Shown one piece after another: positions 43,722-59,061 of a DNA stretch of 59,217 nt. This DNA comes from Acephala macrosclerotiorum. Taxonomy: Eukaryota; Ascomycota; Leotiomycetes; Helotiales; Mollisiaceae. The translations under genes were made by a program, and so were the position numbers. Location of the stretch: assembly GCA_014904845.1 (NCBI GenBank), contig MU119513.1:1-59217 (forward strand). The letters are read 5' to 3'. Positions within the stretch are counted from its first letter, which is position 1, and the number at the start of each line of letters is the position of its first letter. Under the pieces are notes generated by a model, which was not told the origin of the DNA, made no database searches, and saw only the letters and a program-made list of their open reading frames with translations.

Positions 43722-46700
43722 TAATAAAATTATTTAAAGAAGTAAAATATTAATATTAATAGTTTTTTGAGATTTAATATTTCGAATATTTATATTATTA
43801 ATAATAACAATTGATTATTCTTTAAATTTATTCGTAAAAATCGAAAAAAGTTTTTTAGTATATTTTTTAATTATTAAAAATTCGTAAAAATAAAAAATAA
43901 AACGCAATTTTTTCAAATTTATTTTATTCAAATTTGTAATTATTAGATTATTGTTCGCATTTTTCAAATATATTAATACTTTTTTACAATCGATAAATCG
44001 AAAAAGTATTCTTATAAATAACGTACTATAAATTTTGTTTTTTTCGATAATAATTATATTAATAATTTTAATAATTTCACGAAATGTAAAATGTTTTATA
44101 TGAAATATTTATTCGAGTTTTTAATATACATATTTGTCGTAAAATCTATTAATAGAATTTTCAATAAATTATTGAAATATTTGAATTCGAAAAAAAGTTT
44201 TTTGATTATAATATTTAAATATATTATTAAAAATTTTAATTAAATTAAATCGAGTTTATTAAAACGCGATATACGATTTTTCAATTTTATTTACTTTAAA
44301 AAGAAAGTTTTTATTTAAAGTTGTATATTATTTTAAAAAAATTTTAAAAAATTTTAAAATAATATTATTTTCAATTTTTTTTTTTATTTAATTAAAATCT
44401 TTTTTATTATATTTTTGATTTTTATAAGTTTATTATTGATATTATTGATCGTAGTTATTTTTTTTTTAAATAATAATTTATTAATAGTTTTTTATAAATT
44501 ATTGAAATTGTATTATACGATTTATATAAATATATTATAATTATTTTTATTTCGTTTTTTGTGTGCGAGATTTGTACTTTCGAGATTTAATAAAGTATTT
44601 CTTTGAAATATAATAATAATATTATAAAAACTTCGAGAGTAAAAATTGGAATTGTAAAATTTATATGTAAAAAAATAATATAATAAATTGATTGGATTTT
44701 GAAAATAGAAAACGCGTAAATTTAAAAAGAAAAAATTTATTAATAAAATTGAAAAAAGTTATAAGTTTTTATATTTGTAAAAAAATTATATAAAAAAAGC
44801 AAATAAATATTTTTACGTTTTAAATAATTGAAAATTGTAAGATTTATTTGTTTTTATAAAAAAAATTTTTAAAGTTTGTCGATATATGTAATTGAAATAT
44901 TATAATATTAATTTCGAATAAAAATTTTTGAAAGTTTTAAATAAACAGTTTTATATTGATTTTTTATAAAACGTATTAAATAAATTTTAAAAAAAAAAAA
45001 TAAAAAAAAATAAATATTTATAAATTGTTTTTATAGAAAAAATATATATAAATTTTTAAAAAAAATCGTCGTAAAATATTTAAATAAATAGAGTATATTC
45101 GATTGATAAAATTGTTTATATATAAAGTAATACAAATTAGAATTTTAAAGAAATGAAAAAAGAAATGAATAATATTGAAAAGAAATTATAGTTTTTAAAT
45201 TAACGTGAAATTGAAAAATTGTAATTGAAAAATTTTGAGAAAAAGAAAAAAGAGAATTGAAAAAAGTTTTTTTATAAATTATAGTAAGTATTGTATTAAT
45301 GAACGTTTGTATAATTTGAATGCAATTAAATGTAATTGAAATATATTTAAATATATTGAAATATGTTTGAAAATATTCGAATATATTAAAAAATGTTTTT
45401 TGTAGATTTTAAAAACTAAAATTTTTTAAAATTTTCTAAAAAAAAAAAAAGTAATATAATTTCGTTTTTTTATATAATAGAATCGTTCTAATTACAATAA
45501 GAAAAAAATAGAGTTTTCGAAGTATAAATAGAGTTTATCAAAATAAATAAAAATATTTTGAAAAGAATCGATAAAAAAATAGAATTATTATAAATAGAAA
45601 GAGGGAGAATAATTTTTTTTCGATTAGAAAATTATTATTATTTTAAAGTTTAACGAGTTTTTTTTATTTATTCAATTTTCAAGAAATCGTATGTATTTGT
45701 TTCTTTCGATTTTATTGAATTCAAAAACACGAATTATAATTTTAATTTTTTTTTCAATTTTTTAAATATTTTATTTACTACGAAATTTTTTAATCGTTTT
45801 TTTTTTTATATTTGTATTCTTATTATCGTTAAAATCAACGAATTTAACAATATTTTCATTCTCGCTATTGTTTAAAAAATCTCAATATTCATTTTTTTTA
45901 ACGAATTTTTTTAAACGATTTTCAATATATAATTTTCGAATTACCGTTTCGTTTATTTCTTCGAACAAATAATTCTCTTTTAATTGATTTATTTAACGAA
46001 CTCGATATAAACTTAATTATTTATATAATAATTTAATATTTTTAAATATATTCTAATCAATAAATTTAATATTATATATTAAAACGAAATTTTTTTCTCG
46101 AATTAATTCTTTTTGTATTTAATAATAAATATCGAAATATATTTGATTTTATTTACGATTATATTCTTTTTTCAATTTCGATTTTTTTATATTCTCGTTT
46201 TATATTTCAATTTATTTAATTTTTAATTTAAAAAATTTCGCTCGATTATACATTTTATTCTAATCGAGAATTCTTTAAATAAAAAATCGAATTTCAACAA
46301 ATAAAACAATTTTTTTACTATAAACTATATAAAATAATATATATTTAATTGATTTATAAATAATCGTTCGATTTACAAAAAAAACAATTAATAAATATTT
46401 TAATCAATTTTTCTTGTTTTTTTTTCGTTAAAACAATCAATATAATAATAATAAATTGATATTTTCATTTAATTATTTTATTTGTTTTCGAATTGTATAT
46501 AGAAATAATAATTCGTTTGATTTCGAGTTTATTCAATTTTTTAATAATAATTTCCTTGAATTCAAATCTTTCGTCCAATTTTATATAATTGAAAATATTG
46601 TATTTACAAATAATATTATTATAAATAAATTTGATAATCTTTTCAAAAATCGAATTTTTTATTGATTTAATTTTAATTCAATTGAAAAAATTATTTCGTA

Positions 46701-49700
46701 TTATAATCAAATTATTAAACATTTTATATTACAAAAATTTAATTATATTTATTTCAATACAATAAAATAACGAATTTATTCTTTAAAAATACAAAATTTT
46801 TTTATGTTTTTTTTTATTTTTATATTGACAATCGCTATAATTTACTATAAAATCTCGAATGTTTTTATAGTATTTTTTCTAATAATATTAATTAATTATT
46901 TAATAATAAATTTTTTTTTTTAATATATTCAAATTTATTATATAATTCAAGTATAATTATTATATATTATTTTAAATCGTTTAAAATAAATCGAAATAAA
47001 TAAAATTTAATAAAAGTTTTTTATAGTATTTTATTTCGAATATTGTAATTAATAAATTCTCAAATTAATTTACGAAATTTTACGTTTGAAAACTATTTTA
47101 ATCGTTTTAAAATTATTAAATATTAAATAATATTTTAAAAATAATTCGAATAATTATTATTAAAAAAAAAAATAGTATTATTATCGTTGTTATTATTCAG
47201 TAATTTATTGATTTCAAAAAAAGCGATTAATACGATATATACGAAAAATGTAATCGATATTAAAAATTGAAAATTAAAAATATTAAATTTAAAAAAATTT
47301 CTTTAAACTTAATTTAACAATTCAAACAAATATTCTCGTTTCACGTGTTTACTTTCAATTACAAATAATTTACTTTCAATTTTTCAATTAATTTTACGTT
47401 TTTTAATCGAAATTAAAATTATTTTAATGCAATCAAATTCGATTACAATAAACTTATTAATATCTATTTTTTTCTTTAAATTATCGTTTTTTATTCGCGG
47501 TTTTTTAAATAATTTGTTTATAGTAATATAAATATTTTTTTTAATATACTTGATTTCAAAATCGAATAATTGTATTCAAACGAATCAACGAATAATCAAA
47601 ATACTAAAAAAATTTATTATTACTCGATTTAATTAAACGACAAACGTATTAGTATTTGTCTCAAAAATAAAATAAATATTATATAATCAAAATTATAACT
47701 TGCGAAAACATTTTAAAATTTCTCGACATTTTTTCTTTGTCGCATTATAATTTCATTTAATAACATTCTAAAGTTCTAATTCGTATCGAATTACTTATTT
47801 TCGTTTTTTGTTATTATACTAATCGAATATCTCTCTATACTCTTACTAATTAATATCGATACCTAAAATAATTATTCTTTATTCATTTACAAAATCGTAA
47901 TAAATTTTACAAAACATTAAAACTATTGTAAATTTGTCTTATAAAAATATTATAGCGATTTTTTATTCTTTTTTTTATTCGAAAAATTTATTCTTTCTAA
48001 TTAATCGATATAACGATTCGATAATAATATTAAAATATTAAATTTATATTTTGTAATAAATATAAATTTTAATAAAAACTTTAATTTTAAAAATATTATT
48101 ATATTTAATTTATTTTAAAATTTTAATAATTTTTATACTTTCAAAAAAACGTTTTTCAAAATTGTAAACGAAACTAATAATAATTATTTTATTTTAATAA
48201 AATTATAATTTGAATTTTATATAAATTTAAATTCTTTTAATTCGATTTAATATTTTATTCAAATTTTAAATATATTTAAAAACGAATCGATAAATTCTTA
48301 GAAATATTAATTTATTATTATAATTCGTATAAAGTTTTTTAATTTTTATATTATTTAAAAATAATATCGCGATTTTAAAAAATACGTTTTTTAAAATTAT
48401 TATAATAATTCGAACGAATTAAATTACAAAATTAATTATTTTTTAAAACGATATTATTATTCGTAGAAATTTTAATAAAATTATAAAAGTAATTATATTT
48501 TTATTTCGAACGTTTAATATAAATTAATTGTATTTAAAAAAAAAATTTATTAAAAAAACGTAAAAATATTCGATAAACTCTTTAGAAAATTCATTTACAG
48601 AAAAAAGTATATTAATATTTTTTAAAATAATCGAATTTATTTTTATAATCGTATTAATCAATCGATAAATTTTAATAATTTTTTTCGCGATTAGAAACTA
48701 TAAATTTCGATAAAAACTATTGTTTTTCTCAAGTATTTCACGATCGAATTATTCTTGAAATATTTTTATTACAATCGAAAATAAAACTTTGAAACAATAA
48801 AAAATTTTTTTTTATTACGTTGTATATTAAATTGTTTTAATACGAACAAACGAACTAATATTTTTATGAATCTTAAAAACTTTTTTTCAATTAAATATTA
48901 TTATTTTTTTACGATTAAATATTATTTTATTGAATATTTTTTTTTTAAATTTTTATAATCAATTTTCAATAAATAGAAATATTAATTGTTTAAAAATAAA
49001 TCGTAATTTTTTTAATATTGAAATAATTCGCGATAACAAATATTTTATATACTTTTTAATATATTTTTAAAATATTTTTCATATTTTAAATTATTCGAAT
49101 TAATTTTTTCGTTCTTTAAAAACTTTTCTAGTTTCGTTGATTAAATCAATAAATCGTACTTTTTTAAACTTAAATTTATATATCGTATTAACGTTTATAT
49201 TAAATAGTTTTAAATTAAAATTATTTAACAATAAAATTATTTTTTTTATTCGAATTTTTTTTTCGTTTTTATATTCGAAAATCTTTTGATTTTATTTTTT
49301 TTCAATAAAATAAAATAATTAATATTTTGTATTATTTTTTAAATATTTTTTTATAATATTTACATTTGAAAATAGTAATACTATTGTAAAAAAATATTTT
49401 TTTATTTTTTCGTCGAAAATTTTTTTATTCAAAATTTCGTTTATTTTCTTTTTATTAAAAAAAAAAAACGTCTTATAAAAAATCGAAAAAAATGATTTTA
49501 TTTTTTGTATTATTTTATTTGTATTTTTTTTGGAATTAATAACATTTATTTCAATTGTATTTATTTTGTATAAAATAATATTAAAAGTATTTAATAAAAA
49601 ATTAAAAATAGAAAAAAATTCGTTAAAATATAAAAATTGTTTACAAATTTTAACGTTATATTATTTTCTAATAATACTAATATTTAATTTCTCGCGTTAT

Positions 49701-52700
49701 ATTCTTTTTTCGATACTTTTTCAACTCGAGAATACATACAAATATAGCGATTTCTAGTAATTTAATACAAGTAAATTTTCAAAGAAAAAACAATTATAAT
49801 CGTACAAATAAAATTGAAATCTTTAAAATCTCGAAATATATTATTCTACGAATTATTAGCTCTATATTCAATTTATATTTTTATTACAACGACGAATAAT
49901 TATTTCAAAAAGATTTTCTTTGTACTATTTACAAAAAAGAAAAAATTTTTATATTCGATTTCGTATTTAATTTTTATTTTTATAATTACTATTTCAACGA
50001 ATTCGAAATTCTATTTAATAATAATAAACAACTAGAAATTTTTAACGTTTATAATAATATTATCGAAATTTTGAATTATATACGTAAAAACAATATAATA
50101 CTTCGTTTTAATATTCAATATTTTACATTTTTTACTCGAATTAATTAATTTAAATAAATTGAAATATAATTTAAAAATAATAATAATATATTTTTTTTTA
50201 ATTAATAACAAAAAATCGATTTTTACGAAATTAATTTCAAATATTACAAAGTTTTTAATAACAAAAATAAATTGATTCGTTTTTTTAAACATTCTATAAA
50301 AACTCTAAAAAAATTATTTTATAGAATTAACGATTTTTAGTATTTTTTTTATTATAACGATTTTAGTATCTATTAAAATCAAATAATAAATATTGTTTTT
50401 TTGTTATTAATTAATAATTACTATAATAAAATTCAATATTTTCAAAGTATTAATAATTATTTTTATTTTTTTTTGAATTCTTAAAAACGATACTATATTT
50501 TTAAAGAATTTTTACAATAAAATTTCGTTAATAAAATCATTATTTTTAGTGTTAAATTGTTGTTTCAAAGTTTTATCTTTCGATTGATTTACGTTTATTT
50601 TTTTTCGTTTTTCGTTTTAAGTACTTTGTAAAATTTATTATTATAATTCGATTTTTAAATATTTTATTTTTATTTTTATTCTTCGTCGAAAATTTTCTCG
50701 TGTATTTTGAATTTTGTTTTTCGATTTACTTATTATTACTATGTTTATTATTATTATATTTATTAACAATTTTTCGTAAAATTTATTAATAATTATTTTA
50801 TTAAAACTTTAAATGTTAATATTATTACTATTGAAAATATATAACAATAAATTCGATTTTTTTAAAATTTCTTTATTGGCGTTAATTTTATTCTTTTTTT
50901 AAACAATAAATTGAATAAATTTTTAAATTTTTTGTATATTTTTAAAGCGTTTATTAAAATTGTAATCAAAAAATTTTCCAATTACTTGTTTTATAATCTA
51001 ATTATATTAATATCGATTATTTTTAAACGTAAACGATTACGAAAATCGATTACGATTCCAAGAATTATAATATTATTAATTATTCTTTTAATAATAATTT
51101 TTACGATTGATTAATTTATTTATAAATAAACAGTAGTCTACGAAAAAGTAATTAATGAAAAAATCGATTTTTTTATTTTTTATTCGTTTAAAATACTCGA
51201 AATAATATCGTTCGTTTTATTAATCGTTATATATAACGCTAGTTTTTATTGTATTTTTTTGAACGGTCAATAATATACTTTGTAAAAGTTTAATCGACGT
51301 TGAATTATATAAAATTTTATATTTATCTCTTTTTTATATTATTATATTTTTTTTATTTTTAATTAAAGTTTTTTTCTTGTTTATATTTTCGTAAAAAAAT
51401 AAACTAATTTTGATTTTGATTTATAGAAATTATAATACTATTTAATTTTTGAGATATTTTTGTAGTATTAATATTTAAAGCGGTTTTTAGATCGTTAAAT
51501 AATATGAAAAAAAGAAAAAGTTTTTTCAATTTTTTAACGAGATTATTTATTTGAATTAAAAATTTTAATATAAATATTTGTTGAGTTTTTTAAGTTTGAG
51601 TAATACGTGAAATCGAAAATTGAAATTCGATATAAGTTTTTTTAGTAATTGTGTATATTTTTCGTTGAATTTTTTTTATAAATAGTTCGAGTAAAATAAG
51701 AAATAGTAAATTATTAATTGTATTTGAAATTATTTTTTGTATTATAATATTTAAATATTTTTATCGAACTTTCGAGTATTTTAAATTATTGATTTTATTA
51801 TATTACATTTTTTTTTTTTTTTTATATTTATATACGATAATCGTTTTCTCGTATATTTTGTTATAATTATAAATAGATATTTTTATCGATTTGTAGTCAA
51901 TTTTTTTAAAAATTCGTTTTTTAATATATATTAGAAATCTTTTTATCAATTCGCGTTTTTAATATTATTTGTTTAATTTGTTTCATTTGATCAATTTTTT
52001 AAATATTCGATCGAATAAATTTACGTATATTTTTATCGTTAAAAAATTTTTCGTGGATTGATCAATGATTTTATACAAAAACTCTATATTTACTCGATAG
52101 TATTTTTAATTGTATTCGTGAAATTTTTTCTTTAAAACGTTGTAAAACTTTTTTTTCAAATAGTTTTTAGTATTGTATTTTAGTATAAATCGAATTTACT
52201 TTTTGTAAATCGAGTTAATATATCGCAAAAATTGTATTTTTTTAGTTTTTGAAGTAATTTTATAATTTTTATATATATCGTCGTATTGTTTTAAAAAAGT
52301 CGTAATATTGTTTTTTTTGAATCAAAGTATTTTAGAGATTTTAGAGAAAAGTATTTATAGTTTTAATACGAATATATATTTTTCGAAGTTTTGTATTTTT
52401 GAGAGATTGTTTTTATTGTTCGTAGAAGATTTTTTAAAAGAAATCGATAACGTAATTAGAGTAAAAATATTTTTTATCGAAAAAAGTAAATTTTAACGCG
52501 AATAATTTGTTGATTTTAGTTTTTAAATTGAGAATTGATTTAATAATTTAAAAGTGCAAATTTTCAAATTATTGTTTTCAAGTAAAATTCGTTTTGAAAA
52601 TTAATTTTTATTTATATTGTTTTCTCGTAAAATTTTTTTTATTCTAGTTTTTACTCGAAATTTTACTCGTTTATTCGTTTTAATAAAATATATTTTTCAA

Positions 52701-53283
52701 ATAAATATTTTTTTAATCGATTTCTTTCGATTAAAATCTTTTGTTTTAATTTTTTTTGTATTATTTTCTGAAATTCGAGACTTATTCTAATTTTATTATT
52801 TCAATTTAAAAACGATTACAAACGATTCGCGAATTGCGATTCTCAAAAAAATTAAAATTAAAATATAAAACAATAAAATAATTTCGTTTTTTAATATTAC
52901 AATCTTTTTTTTTTTTCGTATTAAAATTTTCTTTTTTATATTCCAATTTTCACTAGAAATAAAACTAATTATTATAAATAATTACTACAAATTCTTTTTT
53001 TTCTTTTTTATATTCGTTTTAATACTAATTATCTCGAGTAATTTAATATGTAATTTTTATAAATTAATATTTTTTTGTAATTTCGTAATTTTATAATCAA
53101 ATTATTTAATTTTAAACAATATAATCAAAATAAGAAGTTTTTATTAATTGATTTTTAGTTTTCGATTTCTAATAATTTGAGTTTTTTTTTAATAGTAATA
53201 AAAAACAAAATATACAAATCGCATATAAACAGTTTTTAGTGAGATTTATTGGAATAATTTATTTCTCGATATCGTTTTATCAA

Positions 53284-53540
53284 TATAAAAAAACAATAAA
53301 ATACAAAACAAAAAAATTCAATCGTAAATCAATTCGTTTTAATTAATAAATTAAATTCATTCGAAATAATTCGTAATTCGTAAATCAATCAATCAATCAA
53401 TTAAAATAAAAATAGAAAAAATTGTTGATTAATTTATAATAAACAAAAAATTTTTATATACTAAAAAATACGTAATCAATACTATTCTCGAAATTAATTA
53501 TTTACAAAAATTTTTAAAAAGAAAATATATAATTTTATTA
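53284..53540 (+). repeat. right LTR-like repeat (copy 2), G-depleted
   Basis: Direct-repeat partner of 41424-41681 with opposite polarity of change: it keeps C where copy 1 has T, and has A where copy 1 keeps G (for example AATCAATCAATC against AATTAATTAATT, and AAAATAAAAATAG against AGAGTAGAAATAG). Confidence 0.8.
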
Positions 53541-56500
53541 TATTATATATTATTATATTTAATAAAAAATTAAATTAATAAACGTATTTTTATTTTATTT
53601 TAATAATTAAATATTTATATATTATATATTTTATTAAATATATTATATAATTTTTAAATTAATAATTGTATTATATGTACAATTCAAACTTTAAAAAGTT
53701 AACGATCGGATTGCGATCGTATTACGTATACAATCGAATTAATTCGAGAATTAAATTATTTAGATTTTATTTTTTAATAAACTAAATTATATATAAAAAG
53801 TTACACGTTGTAAACAAAATCTCCGACGAAACGAATTGAAAATACGATTTTTATAATTGTCTCAAACTACTTTGAAATTTACGTAAAATTATTAAACGAT
53901 AAAAAACAATAAAAACAAACGTAAACGAAATTCGCTATATATATTTAATAATATTTAAAATTTAAATTATTATTTATTTAATTTAAAAAATAATATTAAT
54001 TTTTTATTTCTATATAATATTAAAAAAAAATTATAAAATTTTTAAGTTTTTTTATTAATATTTAATAAAAAATTATTTATAAATTATTTTAAACTTTTTA
54101 TAATAATTTTATATTAAAAAACAAATTTAAAAATAATATTATTTTAATAAAATTTTTTAATACAATTAAAATTTATTAAATTTATTAATAAAATAAATTA
54201 TATAATTAACGTTTATATAAATATATAAAATTTTTTTTTTTTTTAAAACGTTAATAATAATAAAATATTATTTAAATTAAATTTAAAATTTAAAATATAT
54301 ATTAATTTATTTATTTATTAAAAAAAAATTATTTAACGAATTAATAATATTATAAAATATATTTTAATATATTAATTATTAATTATAAAAAAAATTTTTA
54401 TTAATAAATTAAATAAAAATAAAAAATTTAATTTTATATTTTATAATTATTATAATCGTTATTTATTTTTATTAAAAAATATATAAAAATTAAAAAATTT
54501 AATATTATATATAATTATTATTTTTATAAAAATTATAATATTAAAAATAGTATTTATATAAAATATTTAATATATTATTATGAATTTTATATTAAAAATA
54601 TAAAAATTATAATTTAATATAATATATATTTATATGTAAATTTTTTAAAAAATAAATAAAATAAATTATAAAAAAGAATTTCAATTTTTTTTTAATAATT
54701 AACGTTTTAATATTATTTTTATAAAATTAATTAAATTAAATATATTAAATTTTTTAATAAATATATATTTATTATATTATTAATAATATTATTTAAAAAT
54801 TTAAAATATTAATTTAAATAAATTAATTAAATATAATTTAATTTTTTTTATTATTATTAAATTTTAAATTATTATAATAAAATTAATAAAAATTTATTTG
54901 AAATTTTAAAAATTTTTAAAAAATTTTTATTAATAAAATATATAAATAATATATTAATAAAAATATTTTTCAATTAATCGATTATTAATAATATATATAA
55001 TATAATAATTTTTTATTTAAATTTTTAATATTTAAATTTAAAATAATTATTAATAATAATAATAAATTTAAAAAAATTATTATTATTTTAAAAAATAAAA
55101 TTTAATTTTTTTATATTAATAATATATATATTTTAATACGTTTAATATACGTTAATAAAAATTTATATATTAATAAATATATAATTAATAAATTCGTTTT
55201 TAATATTTTAAATTAAAAAAAATTATAATTTATAAAATAATTATTATATTAATTTTTATAAATAATATTATAGAATTTAATATAAAATTAAAATATTTAA
55301 TATTAATAAATTTTAATTTAAAATTTTATTTATTAAGTTTATTAAATTATAATTAATTTAAAATCGTTTAATTAAATTAATTAAATAATAATTTATTTTT
55401 TTAAACGTTTTAAACGAATTTTAAATAATTAAAAATCTTATAATTTATAAATATAAAATATTTAATAAATTTAAAATTAAATTATTTTAAATTTTATATA
55501 TAAAACTTTTTATATTAAAAAAATTATTATAAAATTTTTAATCAATTTTATTAAATACGTATTAAAATATATTATTATAAAATTCGAATATATAATTTTT
55601 AATATTTTTTATTAAAATATATTAATATAATTATATTTGAAATTAAAAATTTTAATATTTTAAATTTATATATTTTAATTAATTTAAATATTATAATTTT
55701 TTTAATTTTTTTAATAATTTTTTTTTAATTATTTAATATAATATAAAATAAAATTAAAAATTTTTATTCGTAAAAATTTTTTAAATTTCGTAATTATTTT
55801 TACTCGTTTATTAATAATTAAAAATTTGTTTTAATTTTTAAATTTAAAAATAAAATTTTACGATTTAATATATTTATATATTTTTTTAATTTTTCATTTT
55901 TATAATAATTTTTATAATATTTATTCAATTAAATTTAAAAAATTTAATTAAAATAAAATTTATAAAATATAAAAATAAAAAATATTATATTTAATTTTAT
56001 TTATAATTTTTAAAATTTTTAAAATTTTTTTTTAATATTATTAATTCGTTTATTTTATTTATAATAATTAATATTGTAAATCGATTTTTTTAATAATAAA
56101 AAAATTAAAATTAAATTAATTATTATTATTATTAATATTATTAAATTTTTTTTTATTTTTAATTTTAAAATTTTTATTAATTTTATAATAAATATTATTT
56201 AAATTAAAAAAATATTTAAAACGTATATTATATTTATTTTATTATCGTTAAATATATTAATAATAAAATTAATTATTTTTAATATTTTTTTGAATTTATA
56301 TATTTAAAAAATATAAAAAATAAATTTAAATATAATAATAATTATAAAAATATATTTTTATAAAATAATAATTTAATTGTTATTATTTTTATTATTTTCG
56401 TTTATTATTTTAATTCGATAAAAAATAATATTATCGATCGTAAATAATAAATAAAATTAATAATATAAATATAAAATCGAAAATATTTTTTTATTTTATT

Positions 56501-59061
56501 TTTTTATTTATTTTTATTTGTTTATTTTACGATTTAATTTTTTATTCGTTATTTTTTTTATTATTATTTTTATTATTTTTAATTATATTTAATTTCGTTT
56601 ATATAAATATATTTTATAAACTTTTATTAACGTTGAAATTTTTTTAATAATTTATTATAAAATTTATAAATATATTAATTTTATTTATTAATTTATTTTA
56701 CGTTTATTAATATATTAATAAATATAAATTTTATTCGTTTATTTATATATAATAAACGTTTTACGAATTATATTTTTTATATTATATATAATTTAACGTT
56801 TTATTATTTTTTTATTTTAATAAATATTTTTTTTTTAATTATATAATATATTACAATTTTTAAATTAATTTTTTATTATTTATATTAAATTGTTTAATTT
56901 AATTCGTTATTAAATTTATAATTTACATAAATTATATTTTCGTTTTTTTCAAAATAAATAATAATATTTTTAATAATATTATTATTTATTTTTTAATATA
57001 ATTTTATAAAATCGATAATTAATATATTTTTTATAAAAACAAAATATTATATTTAATATATTAATAAAATTTATAATTTGTCGTTTATTTTAAAAATTTA
57101 TTTTTTATAATTAATTAATATTTTTATTATTTATTTAATTAATAATTAATTTTACAAAATAAATAATTTTTTTATTTTTTAAAAAATCGTAATTATAATT
57201 TTTATTATTATTATTATTAATATTAATAATCGATTTATAAGTTTTTTATTTTTTTAATAATAATTAAATAAAATTAAAATCGATATTATTTGAATTAATA
57301 TTCGTATTTTGTAATTTTTTTTAATTCGTAAATAAAAATATTATTTTTATAAAATAATTATTTTTAAAAATTTTTTACTAAATACGATTGTTTTTTAATA
57401 TATAATTATTTATCGATTTATTTTAACGTATTATTAATATATATTATTTAATAATATATTTTTATTTTTATTTTTATTTTTATTATTATTTTTTATAAAA
57501 AATATTAAATTATTTAATATAATAAATAATTAATTATTAATATAAAATAAAAATTAATTTTTTTATAATTTTATATATTTGAATAATATATTTTTTAATT
57601 TTATAAATTAATATTATATGTATTTTATTTAAAAATCTTTTATATTATTTTATATAATTAAAATAAAATATTAATAAAATAATAAAAAAACAAAAAAATA
57701 ATATATATATAATAATATTATATTTTAATTTAAAATTTAAAATATTAATTATTTATTTTTTAATTATAATAATAATAAATATAAAAATAAAAATAATTAA
57801 TTAAATTAAAACGATTTTAAATTATTTTCGAATTTAATTAATTTTATTATAAATATATATTTTTTTAATATTATAAAATTAAATTAAAAATTTAATAATA
57901 ATTAAAACGAAAAACTTTTAATAAACGAATTAATAATCGTTAATATTTTATTTAATTAAAAAATATAAAATTAAATTTTTATAAAATTAAACGATAAAAT
58001 AATATAATTAATAATTAAATCATATTAAAAAATTTTTTTAATATTTTTATTTTTAAATTTTTTATTTTTATTAAAATATAAAAATATATTATTACGAATT
58101 TTAATTATTAAAAACGAACGCTTTTTTTTACGTAATTAATTAATTATTAATTATATTAATATTATTTTATTTATAAATATAAAATTTTTTTTACGTATTT
58201 TATAAATAATTTAAAAAAAAAATTTTAAAAATTATAATTCGAAATTTTTAAATTTTTATTAAAATATAATGTATTTTTAATTATTAAAATTTATTAAATT
58301 TATTATTTATTTATATAATTAATATAATAAAATATTTAAAATTATATTTATTTTTAAAATAAAAAGTTTTTTATAATTTAATAAAATTATTTCGTTTATT
58401 TTTTTTAATTAAAATCATTTTATATTAAAATTTTATTATTTTTTTTTTTCGATTTTATTATTTTTTATATATTCGTTATTATAATTAATATTACGAGATT
58501 TTTTATTTTTATTATAATCGATTAATTAATAGTATATTTAATAATATATTATAAAATTAAATTTTTTTAATAAATTTAAACGATTCAAAAAAAAAAAAAT
58601 TCGATTTTCGTAAAAAAAATAAATATATTTTTTTTTTAAAATTATACGAAAACGAATTTCATTAAAAAAAATTTAAAAATCGAATATTAAATTTAAATTT
58701 TTTATTAATAAAATTTATTAAACGTATTATAATATATTATTATTAATAATACTTTAATTAATAAATTAATAAAAATAATATATAAAAAAAAATTTATAAT
58801 AATATAAATTTTAAATATAAAATTAATTATATATAAATTATAAATTAGAAATTAAAAATTGAATTTATAATAATTTTTTTTATTTTTTTATAAAAAGTTT
58901 ATAAAAATTATAAAAATAAATATATATTTAATAAAAAATAAAAACTATACAAATTTTAATAAAAAAATTAATAAATAATAATATTGTAAATAAAATTTTA
59001 TTATTTAATTTAATATTTATAATTTTATTATTTTAAATATAATTTTTTTTTAATAATATAA
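53541..59061. repeat. AT-rich block 2, right part, both-strand RIP
   Basis: About 5.5 kb of almost pure A/T with residual CpG, no coding potential. A better-preserved patch at about 53670-53940 keeps C and G outside CpG (ATCGGATTGCGATCGTATTA near 53704, TACACGTTGTAAACAAAATC near 53802). The rest resembles block 1 in composition. Confidence 0.8.

Larger units (their letters stand above)
41424..53540. mobile_element. 12.1-kb LTR-type element with strand-phased RIP
   Basis: Bounded by direct repeats at 41424-41681 and 53284-53540. Between them the sequence is AT-rich but, unlike its flanks, keeps many G or many C outside CpG in long alternating domains: about 41430-45660 keeps G, about 45660-50300 keeps C, about 51200-52570 keeps G, about 52760-53540 keeps C, with a mixed stretch at 50300-51200. 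The mutation pattern changes exactly at the two repeats, which argues that they bound one younger insertion nested in older sequence. No reverse transcriptase, integrase or gag can be read; orientation and superfamily are unknown. 12 kb is long for a fungal Ty3 element, so a nested or composite structure is possible. Confidence 0.6.

Noticed and set aside
42686..52496. Frames of 60-90 codons in the AT-rich element (for example 46456-46665, 49530-49757, 50032-50292)
   Set aside because: Rich in Phe, Ile, Leu, Asn and Lys as expected from A/T codons; no domains; chance frames in RIP-mutated DNA.
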